DNA of 64,000 nt, from NCBI GenBank assembly GCA_963699535.1, contig CAVOUJ010000020.1, positions 62,001-126,000 on the forward strand, given 5' to 3'. A program made the translations under genes and the position numbers. Shown here one piece after another: positions 51,578 through 59,608 of this stretch (position 1 is its first letter; each line of letters begins with the position of its first letter). Origin of the DNA: VBDM01 sp963699535. GTDB lineage: Bacteria; Pseudomonadota; Gammaproteobacteria; Burkholderiales; SG8-39. The notes under the pieces were generated by a model. It was given only the letters and a program-made list of their open reading frames with translations. It searched no databases and had not been told where the DNA came from.

Positions 51578-52309
51578 TTGCTGACGCTTCAGCAATTGAA
51601 ACAAGCTGTCCACAAGAAGAACATCACGAAAACCGACTCTGCACTTCTCTGCGTTGGAGCAGGAGGTGCCAAAGCCGTCCCTACCGCTGCGGTTCGAAAG
51701 CTTGCCCTCGATGCCGGGGTGAAGGGAGCGAAGGAGATAAACTTTTCCGCACACCTGAATTCTGCTGAGGACAAAGTATTCCTAACAAGCGAGGGCTGGG
51801 AACTAACAGACATTGGCCTAAAGTACGTCGCCGGCCTGGCCGCTGCGGAGTTATCAGGGTCACCGGCAGCGGTGGAAGCACAATCACTCCGCGAGCTTCT
51901 GCCCAAGCTAAAGAGTGACGGCGCGCGAGCTTTTGTTCTCGAAGCTGTGGTTTGCGCAGAACAGTCGCTACATCGGGCGGCTGTCGTGTTGTCTTGGGTT
52001 GGTGCAATGGCGCTGCTGCAAGATCGTGTAGTCCGAAAGCACTTGAAAGCCTTCAACACCGAAGCGAAAAAGCGCGACGCAAATTGGCGACCAGCGAAAA
52101 CCGTTGACGATCTTGGTCGAATAAGGGAGGCGACTTTCCTCGAGATTGCCGCTTCGATTTCAATGATCGGGAAGAACGTGAAGCAGGAGTTGGACGTATG
52201 CCTGAAGCTGAGAAACAGTTGTGGGCATCCCAATACACTCAAGGTCGGTCCAAATAAGGTCGCGGCGCATCTCGAAACGCTCGCGCAGAACGTATACGCT
52301 GTTTTCTAG
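51578..52309 (+). CDS. Island operon protein D: putative HEPN-domain ribonuclease
   Basis: A 243-residue protein with a TTG start behind AAGGAGG. The N-terminal about 90 residues again look like a helix-turn-helix or winged helix (ALLCVGAGGAKAVPTAAVRKLAL, FLTSEGWELTDIGLKYVAGL). Residues 100-243 are all-helical: LEAVVCAEQSLHRAAVVLSWVGAM, a helical stretch with FNTEAKKRDANWRPAK, and QELDVCLKLRNSCGHPNTL. Arg212-Asn-Ser-Cys-Gly-His217 matches the RNxxxH catalytic motif of HEPN ribonucleases, in the expected place before the last helix. It is probably the effector of the cassette. Catalysis and target are unproven. Confidence 0.72.
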   Translation: MLTLQQLKQAVHKKNITKTDSALLCVGAGGAKAVPTAAVRKLALDAGVKGAKEINFSAHLNSAEDKVFLTSEGWELTDIGLKYVAGLAAAELSGSPAAVEAQSLRELLPKLKSDGARAFVLEAVVCAEQSLHRAAVVLSWVGAMALLQDRVVRKHLKAFNTEAKKRDANWRPAKTVDDLGRIREATFLEIAASISMIGKNVKQELDVCLKLRNSCGHPNTLKVGPNKVAAHLETLAQNVYAVF

Positions 52310-52375
52310 CTGATCTGAGACCGGAAAGTTATGCGCAGGTGCTGGTGCCACTCCAGCCCGTCTGAGGCGTTTCGG

Positions 52376-52510
52376 CCCAGGAAATAATCGGGCGTTTTCG
52401 AGCTGCAGCCGATCCCGGAGAGCTTCGCCACCTTGTGCGGCAGGATGTCGAGCTCGAAGAAGGCCTGGATGAGCGCAGCCGAGATCGAGTCGTGGCCGCA
52501 GCCGGCGCAC
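52376..52510 (-). pseudogene. Fragment of korB (2-oxoacid:ferredoxin oxidoreductase beta subunit)
   Basis: The minus strand reads LCAGCGHDSISAALIQAFFELDILPHKVAKLSGIGCSSKTPDYFLG as 47 residues in one frame, nearly the same as residues about 32-78 of the intact korB at 60436-60570, including the cluster-binding CxGCGH. Both ends are cut abruptly. The remaining about 1 kb of korB is missing. It sits between the island operon and the Bug gene at 52635 and probably marks a recombination joint. Confidence 0.8.
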
Positions 52511-52634
52511 AAGCATCAAGCATTGGCCACGGATTCTGCATGCGTGGCGACTGAGTGAGCCAATGCGGTAATCCTGTCGCGGTGTGCTGCGCAGATTGGG
52601 ACCAGTCTGAGTTCGTTCATAAATCTCAAACGCT

Positions 52635-53597
52635 CTACTCCTTCGGAATATCCAGCGACTTGATGATCTCCCTCCATCGTCCGAACTGTGCGGTCTGGTA
52701 GGCCGCAAATCGCTCGCCGGTTAGTTCCCCCGGCTCCACGACGATCGCGGCGAATTTCTCCCGCACCGACGCTTGTCCGAGCACCGCCCGGAATTCTTCG
52801 CCGAGTCTCTGAACGATGTCGCGCGGCGTGCCCTTCGGAACGTAGGCCCCGTAGTACATTGTGGTGTCGAAGCCCGGATACCCCAATTCCGCCATCGACG
52901 GCACGTCAGGCAGCACTTCGAGCCGCGAAGATTTTGCCACGGCAAGCGCCCGCAGTTTCCCCGACCGGATGTGCGGCAGCGATGACCCGATGAAATCGAA
53001 CATCATGGTCAGTCGGTCGCCGAAGATGTCCTTGTGCGCATCGACCGCGCCTTTGTACGGGACCTGGATCATGTCCACGCCCTCCGCCTTTTTCAGCATA
53101 GACGCGGAGATGTTCGCGGTCGAGCCGTTGCCCAGCGACCCGTAGGTCACCGCGCCGGGCTTCGACTTGGCCAGGGCGATCAAATCCTTGAAGGTCTTCA
53201 AAGGCGACGAGGCATTCACGACCAGCACCAGAGGCACGGAGGCGACGAGTGCCACAGGCTCGAAATCCTTCTGCGAATCGAAAGGCATTTTCGAATACAC
53301 GAAGGTGTTGACGATCATCGTTCCGGAGGTGGAGAGGAGCAGGTTGTAACCGTCCGGCGCCGAATGCGCTCCGGCGGTCGCGCCCACCAAGCCGCTCCCG
53401 CCCGGGCGGTTCTCCACCACCACCGGCTGCTTCAGCCGCGCCGCGAGCTCCGAACTGACCACGCGCGGAATGATGTCGCCCACGGTTCCGGGCGCCGCGA
53501 CCGTGATGAAGCGTATCGGCCGCGTCGGATAGGTCTGCGCGCTCGCTCCCGTGACAACTAGGGCGCCTGCGAGAAGCATGCCAATCGATTTCTTCAT
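52635..53597 (-). CDS. Bug-family substrate-binding protein
   Basis: A 320-residue Bug receptor with signal peptide to about residue 20 (VVTGASAQ). It has an unusual ligand loop, IRFITVAAPGTVGDIIPRVV, where most Bugs have VVPF(P/A)xGG. VENRPGGSGLVGATAGAHSAPDGYNLLL, GSLGNGSTANISASMLKK and QVPYKGAVDAHKDIFGDRLTMMF complete the family pattern. It follows the MetE-like gene on the same strand 10 bp away, so both are probably co-transcribed. The changed loop may mean a ligand other than a simple dicarboxylate. Confidence 0.88.
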   Translation of the reverse strand: MKKSIGMLLAGALVVTGASAQTYPTRPIRFITVAAPGTVGDIIPRVVSSELAARLKQPVVVENRPGGSGLVGATAGAHSAPDGYNLLLSTSGTMIVNTFVYSKMPFDSQKDFEPVALVASVPLVLVVNASSPLKTFKDLIALAKSKPGAVTYGSLGNGSTANISASMLKKAEGVDMIQVPYKGAVDAHKDIFGDRLTMMFDFIGSSLPHIRSGKLRALAVAKSSRLEVLPDVPSMAELGYPGFDTTMYYGAYVPKGTPRDIVQRLGEEFRAVLGQASVREKFAAIVVEPGELTGERFAAYQTAQFGRWREIIKSLDIPKE

Positions 53598-53607
53598 CCG
53601 CCCTCCC

Positions 53608-54755
53608 CTAGGACCACAATTGCTTCGTAGCCAGCTCCGCCCCTTCGCGCATCGCTTCGAACTTCGCCCACACCACGGTCGGGTGCACCTCCGTATGATA
53701 GGTCGCCTGCGAGGAGAACCCGCAGTCGGCGCCCGCGATGACGTTTTCGCGACCGACCAGCTTCGCGAACCGGACCAGGCGCTCGGCGATCAGGAGCGGA
53801 TGCTCGACGATGTTGCTCGCGTGGGTGATCACCCCCGGAATGATCACCTTCCCCTCGGGGAGCCTGACCGATTCCCACAGGTGATATTCGTGCTCGTGGC
53901 GCGGGTTGGCGGCCTCGAAGCTGTACGCGCCGGCGTTGACCCTCAGCATGTAGCCGACGACGTCCGAGAGCGCCGCCTCGTGGATGCGCGGACCCTCGTT
54001 GATTCCGTAGCAGGTGTGAAAGCGCACCTTCTCCGGTGAAATGCCCTCGAGGCTCGCGTTGACCGCCTCGACATACATCGCGGCCCGCTTCTTCTTCTGG
54101 GCGGCGTCGAGCGCCGGGTCGGCGAAGATGTCCGAGAGAAACGGGTCATCCACCTGCAGGTAGAAGCCCGCATCGACGATGGCTTTGTACTCGGTGCGCA
54201 GCGCCGCGCCGACCGCGTGGAAGAACTCCTCCTCGCTGCGGTAGTACTCGTTCGTTCCGACACCGCTCGGCGCCACCGCCGGCATGAAGGCGCCGTGCGC
54301 GCCCAGCCGCCGCCTTGAGATTGGCGATGTCGCGCTGCAAGGCCTCCTCGCCGCGGTACTTGACCGGCCCGATGCAGACCAGCGGCACGACCGGCGCGAC
54401 CGCCCCGCCCATCATCGCTTCCCTGAAATACTTCTCGTAGTACTCCGGAAAGGCCGCGACCTCGGCGGGGAACAACTTTCCGCTTCTGCCGCGGCCGCGC
54501 CTCGAAACCATCGAGCCGCTCGCGCACGTAGGAAAAGAAGCCGGGCTTGGACTGCTCGCCGTCGCTGACGATGTCGATGCCGGTCTCGACCTGCTTCTTC
54601 ACGCACTCGGCGACCGCGCTCTTCACGCGCCGGTCGTAGGCGGCCTTGTCGTAGGCGCCACCCGAGACCTTCGCCTTCATCAGGTCGAGCAGGTCTTCGG
54701 GCCGCGGCAGGCTGCCGACGTGGGTGGTGAGGATGCGACCGGAGCTTCGCTGCAT
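53608..54755 (-). CDS. Cobalamin-independent methionine synthase II-like protein (two frameshifts)
   Basis: A stand-alone MetE C-terminal-domain (UROD/MetE-like TIM barrel) protein. The start at 54755 gives ILTTHVGSLPRPEDLLDLM and IDIVSDGEQSKPGFFSYV. The frame then changes near 54490 (LFPAEVAAFPEYYEKYFREAMMGG) and again near 54300 (FMPAVAPSGVGTNEYYRSEEEFF). Likely zinc ligands are in VRFHTCYGINEGPRIHE (His-x-Cys) and IAGADCGFSSQATYHTEVHP (Cys). The joined length is about 382 residues, normal for these short homologues, which act in methyl transfer on unknown substrates in Burkholderiales. It is divergent from livK (110 bp) and is followed by a Bug receptor. Confidence 0.82.
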
Positions 54756-54865
54756 GGCTCGGAGTTTAACCGCTCCGCGGGGCGTTGCGTCTCTCGGGCC
54801 GGGCTGGCGGCCGCCGCCGTTTCCCAGTAGTCTCTTATCCATTATCGATGACCAGGGAGACGAGC

Positions 54866-56086
54866 ATGAGCCATTCCACAAAGCGAAGAGACGTCCTCAA
54901 GGTCGGAGCGCTCGCGGCCGTGGCCTCGAGCTTTCCCTCCATCCTGCGCGCGCAGTCGAAGGAAATCGTGATCCTCGGCCTGTGGGACCAGACCGGGGCG
55001 TTCGCCGACGTCGGGCCGCTCAACGACCGCGGCATGCGGATGGCGCTCGAGGAGCGCGACATGAAGATCCTCGGCAAGCCGATCAAGTACATCACGCGCG
55101 ACGGCGCCACGCAGGCCGGCGCGTCTACCCGGCGCGCCGAGGAAGCGATCGACGGCGACGGCGCGCGCTTCGTGATCGGCCCCTGGTCGTCGGGCGTCGC
55201 GCTCGCGGTGTCCGAGGTGGCGAAGCGCAAGAAGGTGGTGCACCTCTTTTCCGGCGGCACCGAGGACATCTCCGGCAGCCGCTGCCACCGCTATTCCTTC
55301 CAGTGGGCGGCGAGCCCCTACACCGCGGCGAAGACCGTGGTGGACAACTTCATGAAGGCCAACCCCAAGGCGAAGCGCTGGCACCTGCTGGTCGCCGACT
55401 ACGCCTTCGGCTGGTCGGTGGAGAAGTACATCAAGGAGGTCGGCAAGACCCACGGCATCGATTTCGTCGGCGCCGACCGCCATCCGCTCGGCGAGCGCGA
55501 GTTCTCCAACTACGTGCAGAAGGCCGCGGCCAACAAGCCCGACGTGGTGGTGATGATCAACTTCGGCGGCGACGCGGTCGCCGGTGCGCGCGAGATCTTC
55601 AACTTCGGCCTCACGCCGAAGATTCCGCTGATCATGTCCTGGTCCTCGGGCGTCGAGGAGCTGGTGCAGCTCGCCCCCGAGATCCGCGAGAACCTGTGGG
55701 TCGGCTCGAACTTCTACTACACCGCGGACACGCCGGCGGCGAAAGCCTTCGTCAAGAACTACCAGTCGAAGTTCAAGCTGCCGCCGGGCTACGCGCCCTC
55801 GGCCGCCTACTCGATGACGCGCATGCTGCTCGCCGGTTTCGACAAGGCGAAGTCCGACGACGTGCAGGCCGTGGTCAAGGCGCTCGAAGGCCTGGAGATG
55901 AACGACATCGTCGGGCCGATGCGGGTGGACGGGGCGACGCACCAGACGCTGCGCCCCTACTTCTTCCTGCGCTGCAAGCCGAAGTCGGCGATGAAGCACG
56001 AGCTGGACTTTGCCGACGTGGTGGCCACCGGAAACACGCCGCTGCCGAAGGAATACGCGGCCTGCAAGGACATCGGCAGCTTCTGA
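54866..56086 (+). CDS. Branched-chain amino acid-type ABC transporter substrate-binding protein (LivK-like), Tat signal
   Basis: A periplasmic receptor of the type 1 fold, 406 residues. The N-terminus HSTKRRDVLKVGALAAVASSFPS carries the twin-arginine pattern K-R-R-D-V-L-K followed by a mild hydrophobic segment, so export is probably through Tat. The mature protein has IVILGLWDQTGAFADVGP, RDGATQAGASTRRAEEAI, FVIGPWSSGVALAVSEVA and PGYAPSAAYSMTRMLLAGFDKAKSDD. It is the first gene of the complete livKHMGF operon. An in-frame ATG at 54785 is too far upstream and would spoil the signal. The ligand is unknown; amide, amino acid or aromatic acid are all possible. Confidence 0.9.
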   Translation: MSHSTKRRDVLKVGALAAVASSFPSILRAQSKEIVILGLWDQTGAFADVGPLNDRGMRMALEERDMKILGKPIKYITRDGATQAGASTRRAEEAIDGDGARFVIGPWSSGVALAVSEVAKRKKVVHLFSGGTEDISGSRCHRYSFQWAASPYTAAKTVVDNFMKANPKAKRWHLLVADYAFGWSVEKYIKEVGKTHGIDFVGADRHPLGEREFSNYVQKAAANKPDVVVMINFGGDAVAGAREIFNFGLTPKIPLIMSWSSGVEELVQLAPEIRENLWVGSNFYYTADTPAAKAFVKNYQSKFKLPPGYAPSAAYSMTRMLLAGFDKAKSDDVQAVVKALEGLEMNDIVGPMRVDGATHQTLRPYFFLRCKPKSAMKHELDFADVVATGNTPLPKEYAACKDIGSF

Positions 56087-56123
56087 GTCCGCCTTTCCGG
56101 GCTGCCTTTTCCGGGGCCGCGCT

Positions 56124-56981
56124 CTGACGCCCTTATTCGGCCAGATCCTCAACGGGATCGCGACGGGGATGCTGTATGCCCTGATGGGGCTCGGCCTGTC
56201 GCTGATCACGGGGATCCTCAACATCCCGAACTTCGCCCACGGCGCGCTCTTCGCCGTGGGCGCCTATCTTCTCGTCACGGCGGTCAATGTCCTGGGCAAC
56301 TTCTGGATCGGCCTCGTCGTGGCCCCGCTCGGAGCGGCGCTGCTCGGCCTGGCGATCGAATACCTGGGGATACGCCGGCTCTACGCAGCGGGGCACGACT
56401 ACCAGCTGCTCTTCACCTTCGGCCTTGCGCTCATCCTCTCCGAGGCCATCATTCTCGTCTGGGGGCCGGTCGGCATCAGCCACCTGCCGCCTGCGATCCT
56501 GCGCGGCGGAGTCGACCTCGGCTTCACGTTCTATCCGAAGTACCGCCTGTTCGTGATGGTGGTGGCGGGGCTGCTCATCTTCCTCACCTGGCTGTTCCTC
56601 GAAAAGACGCGCTACGGCGCGATCATGCGCGCCGGCATCGAGAACAAGGAGATGGTGTCGCTGCTCGGCATCGACATCCATTGGCTGTTCACTGCCGCCT
56701 TCGCCATCGGCGCCTACCTCGCCGGCATTGCGGGTGCGCTCACCGCTCCGATCCGGGGCCTGTCGCCGGGCATGGGTGTGGACATGCTCGGCATCGCCTT
56801 CGTCGTGGTCGCGCTCGGCGGCCTGGGGAACCTGCTCGGCGCGATCGGCGCGGGGCTGCTGATCGGCGTGGCGCAGGCGATCGTCGCGGCCTACTGGACG
56901 GAGGCCTCCACCGCAGTGATCTATGCAGTGATGGCGGCCGTGCTCCTGGTGCGCCCCCAGGGCCTGTTTGGCATCCGCTAG
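56124..56981 (+). CDS. LivH-like ABC transporter permease, start codon uncertain
   Basis: Inner-membrane permease of the second liv system. The conserved N-terminus PLFGQILNGIATGMLYALMGLGLSLITGILNIPNFAHGALFAVGAYL is complete. No ATG, GTG or TTG lies just ahead of it in frame: a CTG at 56124 is the nearest usable codon, the ATG at 56169 would remove the first helix, and the ATG at 56010 lies deep inside livK. A base error near 56100-56125 may hide a normal start. Other hallmarks are MVSLLGIDIHWLFTAAFAIGAYLAGIAGAL and VALGGLGNLLGAIGAGLLIG. Length from CTG is 285 residues, as expected. Confidence 0.82.
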   Translation: MTPLFGQILNGIATGMLYALMGLGLSLITGILNIPNFAHGALFAVGAYLLVTAVNVLGNFWIGLVVAPLGAALLGLAIEYLGIRRLYAAGHDYQLLFTFGLALILSEAIILVWGPVGISHLPPAILRGGVDLGFTFYPKYRLFVMVVAGLLIFLTWLFLEKTRYGAIMRAGIENKEMVSLLGIDIHWLFTAAFAIGAYLAGIAGALTAPIRGLSPGMGVDMLGIAFVVVALGGLGNLLGAIGAGLLIGVAQAIVAAYWTEASTAVIYAVMAAVLLVRPQGLFGIR

Positions 56982-56996
56982 GCGGAGCGGCATCCC

Positions 56997-57944
56997 ATGA
57001 ACAGGAAAACGCTGGCCATCCTTGCCGCCGTGGTCGTACTGCCGCTGGTGCTGCGCCCGGCCATCGCCGCGGAGATCTGGATCTTCGCGATCTTCGGCTT
57101 AGGCCTCAACCTGCTGCTCGGCTACACCGGGCTGCTTTCCTTCGGCCAGTCGACGTTCTTCGGCTCGGCGGCCTACGTCGCGGGCTGGCTCCTCAAGCAC
57201 TACGGCATCAACGTCTTCCTCGCGCTCGGCACGGGCGTCTTCGTCGGCGCGGCCTCCGCGGCGCTCGTCGGCTACCTCTGCGTACAGCGCTCGGGCCTGT
57301 ACTTCATCATGCTCACCTTCGCGCTGAACCAGCTCTTCTACTTCGTCGCCTACCAGTGGACGAGCGTCACCGGCGGCGAGGACGGCATGCCCGGCATCCC
57401 GCGGCCCGGCGCGTTCCTCGGCATCGACTTCAGGGATCCCCTGCCCTACTACATCTTCGTGTCGGCGCTGTTCCTCGTCTCGCTCTGGATCATGAAGCGC
57501 ATCGTCGAGTCGCCGCTGGGCAAGATCCTGCAGGCGATCCGCGAGAACGAGCTGCGCGCCGAGGCGGTGGGCTACAACGTGGCGCGCTTCAAGCTGCTCG
57601 CCTTTGTCGTCGGCGGCGCCTTCTCCGGCCTCGCCGGCGTGTTGTACGCGATGCTCTTCGGCATCGTGCCGCTGGAGGCGATCAGCTTCGTCACCTCGGG
57701 CAACGTCGTCTTCGCCACCCTGATCGGCGGCTCGGGCTCCCTCTACGGGCCGATCATCGGCTCGTTCGTCTTTATCTGGCTGTCCGAGTCCGTCAGCACG
57801 CTGTGGGCGCGCTGGCCGCTCCTGCTCGGCGTGGCTTTCGTGATCGTGGTGCTCTTTTTCCGCGGCGGCGTCGTCGAGGCCTGGGCGCGCCTCTCCGCGT
57901 GGTGGCAGGAACGCAAATGGCGATCCTCGAAACAGAACGGCTGA
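56997..57944 (+). CDS. LivM-like ABC transporter permease
   Basis: Second permease of the livKHMGF operon, 315 residues with about nine hydrophobic segments. The signature LNLLLGYTGLLSFGQSTFFGSAAYVAGWL is near residue 35, with IRENELRAEAVGYNVARFKLLAFVVGGAFSGLAGVLYAML as the coupling region and ATLIGGSGSLYGPIIGSFVF after it. The C-terminal tail overlaps the livG start by 28 bp. It starts 15 bp after livH. No irregularity was seen. Confidence 0.92.
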   Translation: MNRKTLAILAAVVVLPLVLRPAIAAEIWIFAIFGLGLNLLLGYTGLLSFGQSTFFGSAAYVAGWLLKHYGINVFLALGTGVFVGAASAALVGYLCVQRSGLYFIMLTFALNQLFYFVAYQWTSVTGGEDGMPGIPRPGAFLGIDFRDPLPYYIFVSALFLVSLWIMKRIVESPLGKILQAIRENELRAEAVGYNVARFKLLAFVVGGAFSGLAGVLYAMLFGIVPLEAISFVTSGNVVFATLIGGSGSLYGPIIGSFVFIWLSESVSTLWARWPLLLGVAFVIVVLFFRGGVVEAWARLSAWWQERKWRSSKQNG

Positions 57945-58666
57945 CGAAATCCTTCGGCGCGCTCACAGCGGTCTCGGGTGTGAGCCTCGCAATCGAAGCG
58001 GGTACGCTGCACTCCATCATCGGGCCGAACGGCGCGGGCAAGACTACGCTCTTCAACCTGCTCACCGGGTCGCTGCCGCCGAGCTCGGGGACGATCGTGT
58101 TCGACGGGCGCGACATCACCGGGACGCCCGCGCACCGCGTCCCCCATCTCGGCCTCGCGCGCTCGTTCCAGCGCACCAACGTGTTCCCGGCCTTTTCGCT
58201 TCTCGACAACGTCTGGGTCGCGGCCTTCGCCTGCGGCCCATCGTGGCGGGGGCTCGCGTGGCGGCCCGCCGACCGCTACCCGGAGGTGAGGGCGCGGGCG
58301 CTCGCGGCGCTCTCCGACGTCGGGCTCGCGGACAAGGCCGGCCAGCCCGTACGCGAGATCTCGCACGGCGAGCAGCGCCAGCTCGAGCTCGCCATCGCGC
58401 TCGCCGCCGCGCCGCGCGTGCTGCTGCTGGATGAGCCGGCGGCGGGCCTTTCGCCCGAGGAGACGCGCAAGCTCGTGGCGCTGGTGCGCGCGCTCAAGGG
58501 CCGCTACACCATCGTGCTGATCGAGCACAAGATGGACATCATCATGAACGTCTCGGACCGCATCTCGGTCATGCACTTCGGCAGCCTGATCGCCGAAGGC
58601 ACACCCACTGAAATCCAGCGCAACCCCGAAGTGCGGCGCGCGTATCTGGGCGGAGTGGCCGCGTGA
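57917..58666 (+). CDS. LivG-like ABC transporter ATP-binding protein
   Basis: ATPase of the second liv importer, 249 residues. Walker A IIGPNGAGKTTLFNLL lies near residue 35, the LivG-type GLARSFQRTNVFPAFSLLDNV near 90, the signature ISHGEQRQLELAIAL near 155, Walker B VLLLDEPAAGLSPEET near 175 and the H-loop LIEHKMD. The ATG at 57917 is inside the 3' end of livM. Its stop overlaps the GTG start of livF. The SHGEQ signature is a regular LivG variant. Confidence 0.93.
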   Translation: MAILETERLTKSFGALTAVSGVSLAIEAGTLHSIIGPNGAGKTTLFNLLTGSLPPSSGTIVFDGRDITGTPAHRVPHLGLARSFQRTNVFPAFSLLDNVWVAAFACGPSWRGLAWRPADRYPEVRARALAALSDVGLADKAGQPVREISHGEQRQLELAIALAAAPRVLLLDEPAAGLSPEETRKLVALVRALKGRYTIVLIEHKMDIIMNVSDRISVMHFGSLIAEGTPTEIQRNPEVRRAYLGGVAA

Positions 58667-59358
58667 TCCTCGAGATCAGCGGCATCGATACCTATTACGG
58701 CCTCGGCCATATTCTCCACGGCTTGTCCCTCAGCGTGGCCGAAGGCGAGGTCGTGGCGCTGCTGGGCCGCAACGGTGCGGGAAAAACGACCACCTTGAGG
58801 TCCGTCACCGGCCTCACCCCGCCGCGCGCAGGCGAGATCCGCTACAAGGGCCGGAACATCGCCGGTCTCGACACCCACAGGATCTCGCAGATGGGCATCG
58901 CCCTCGTCCCGGAGACGCGCGGCATCTTCTCCTACCTCACCGCGCGCGAGAACCTCGCGATCGCGCAGCGCAAGGGATCGCGCTGGCAGATGGACACCGT
59001 GCTCGATCGCTTCCCTGCCCTGCGAGAGCGCCTGGAGAGCAAGGGGCGACTGCTCTCAGGCGGGGAGCAGGAAATGCTCGCCATCGCCCGCGCCCTTATG
59101 ACCGGCCCTGACCTCTTGTTGCTGGACGAGCCCTCGCAGGGCCTCGCGCCTATGGTCGTGAGCGCAGTGATGGAGACCATCCGGGAGCTGAAGAGCCAGC
59201 GCGTCAGCATGCTGCTGGTCGAGCAGAACGCCGAGATGGCGCTGCAGCTCGCCGACCGGGTCTATGTGATCGACCACGGCGCGGTGGTGTTCGAGGGGAC
59301 GAGCGCCGCGCTGCGCAACGACCGTGGCGTCATGGCGACCTACCTGGGCGTAGGCTGA
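58663..59358 (+). CDS. LivF-like ABC transporter ATP-binding protein
   Basis: Second ATPase of the livKHMGF operon, 231 residues, GTG start overlapping the livG stop (GTGA). Walker A LLGRNGAGKTTTLRSV lies near residue 35, VPETRGIFSYLTARENLAIA is the LivF-type Q-loop region, LSGGEQEMLAIARALM is the signature and LLLLDEPSQGLAP is Walker B, with VEQNAEMALQLADRVYVIDHG after it. It is the last intact gene of the operon; a chimeric remnant starts 4 bp later. The frame is complete. Confidence 0.93.
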   Translation: MILEISGIDTYYGLGHILHGLSLSVAEGEVVALLGRNGAGKTTTLRSVTGLTPPRAGEIRYKGRNIAGLDTHRISQMGIALVPETRGIFSYLTARENLAIAQRKGSRWQMDTVLDRFPALRERLESKGRLLSGGEQEMLAIARALMTGPDLLLLDEPSQGLAPMVVSAVMETIRELKSQRVSMLLVEQNAEMALQLADRVYVIDHGAVVFEGTSAALRNDRGVMATYLGVG

Positions 59359-59362
59359 AGAT

Positions 59363-59593
59363 ATGCGGCTCCTCACCTTCTCCACGCAAGACAATCCCGC
59401 GCCGCGCGCCGGCCTGCGCCAGGGAAAGCGCATCCTCGATCTCAGCACGCGCGGATGCTCTACGAAGTGTATGAGGACGACAAGGCGTTCGACGCGCACA
59501 GCAGACTGCACACTTCAAGAAATACCTCGCCGAGGCGGGGTGCCCCTGGTCGCCTCGCGCGAGCGCCACGTCTGGAAGCGGGCCGCGCCCTGA
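59363..59593 (+). pseudogene. Chimeric remnant: FAH N-terminus joined to ABM C-terminus
   Basis: Bases 59363-59450 encode MRLLTFSTQDNPAPRAGLRQ and GKRILDL, nearly the first 30 residues of the FAH-family protein at 30382. From about 59453 the DNA becomes nearly identical to the second half of the ABM gene at 40229 (MLYEVY, DDKAFDAH), then loses a base and shifts frame before regaining VPLVASRERHVWKRAAP. Neither parent's active site is whole. The remnant lies between livF and the convergent korB. It is probably not functional. Confidence 0.8.
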
Positions 59594-59608
59594 GCGGGGA
59601 CTACAGGC

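Noticed and set aside
52306..52512. A 68-codon gene starting at the korB fragment
   Set aside because: The first 47 codons are a korB piece and the rest is unrelated; better described as a pseudogene fragment.
49583..52634. Mobile element with integrase, transposase or flanking direct repeats
   Set aside because: None was seen on either side of the low-GC island; it is called an island only from composition and content.
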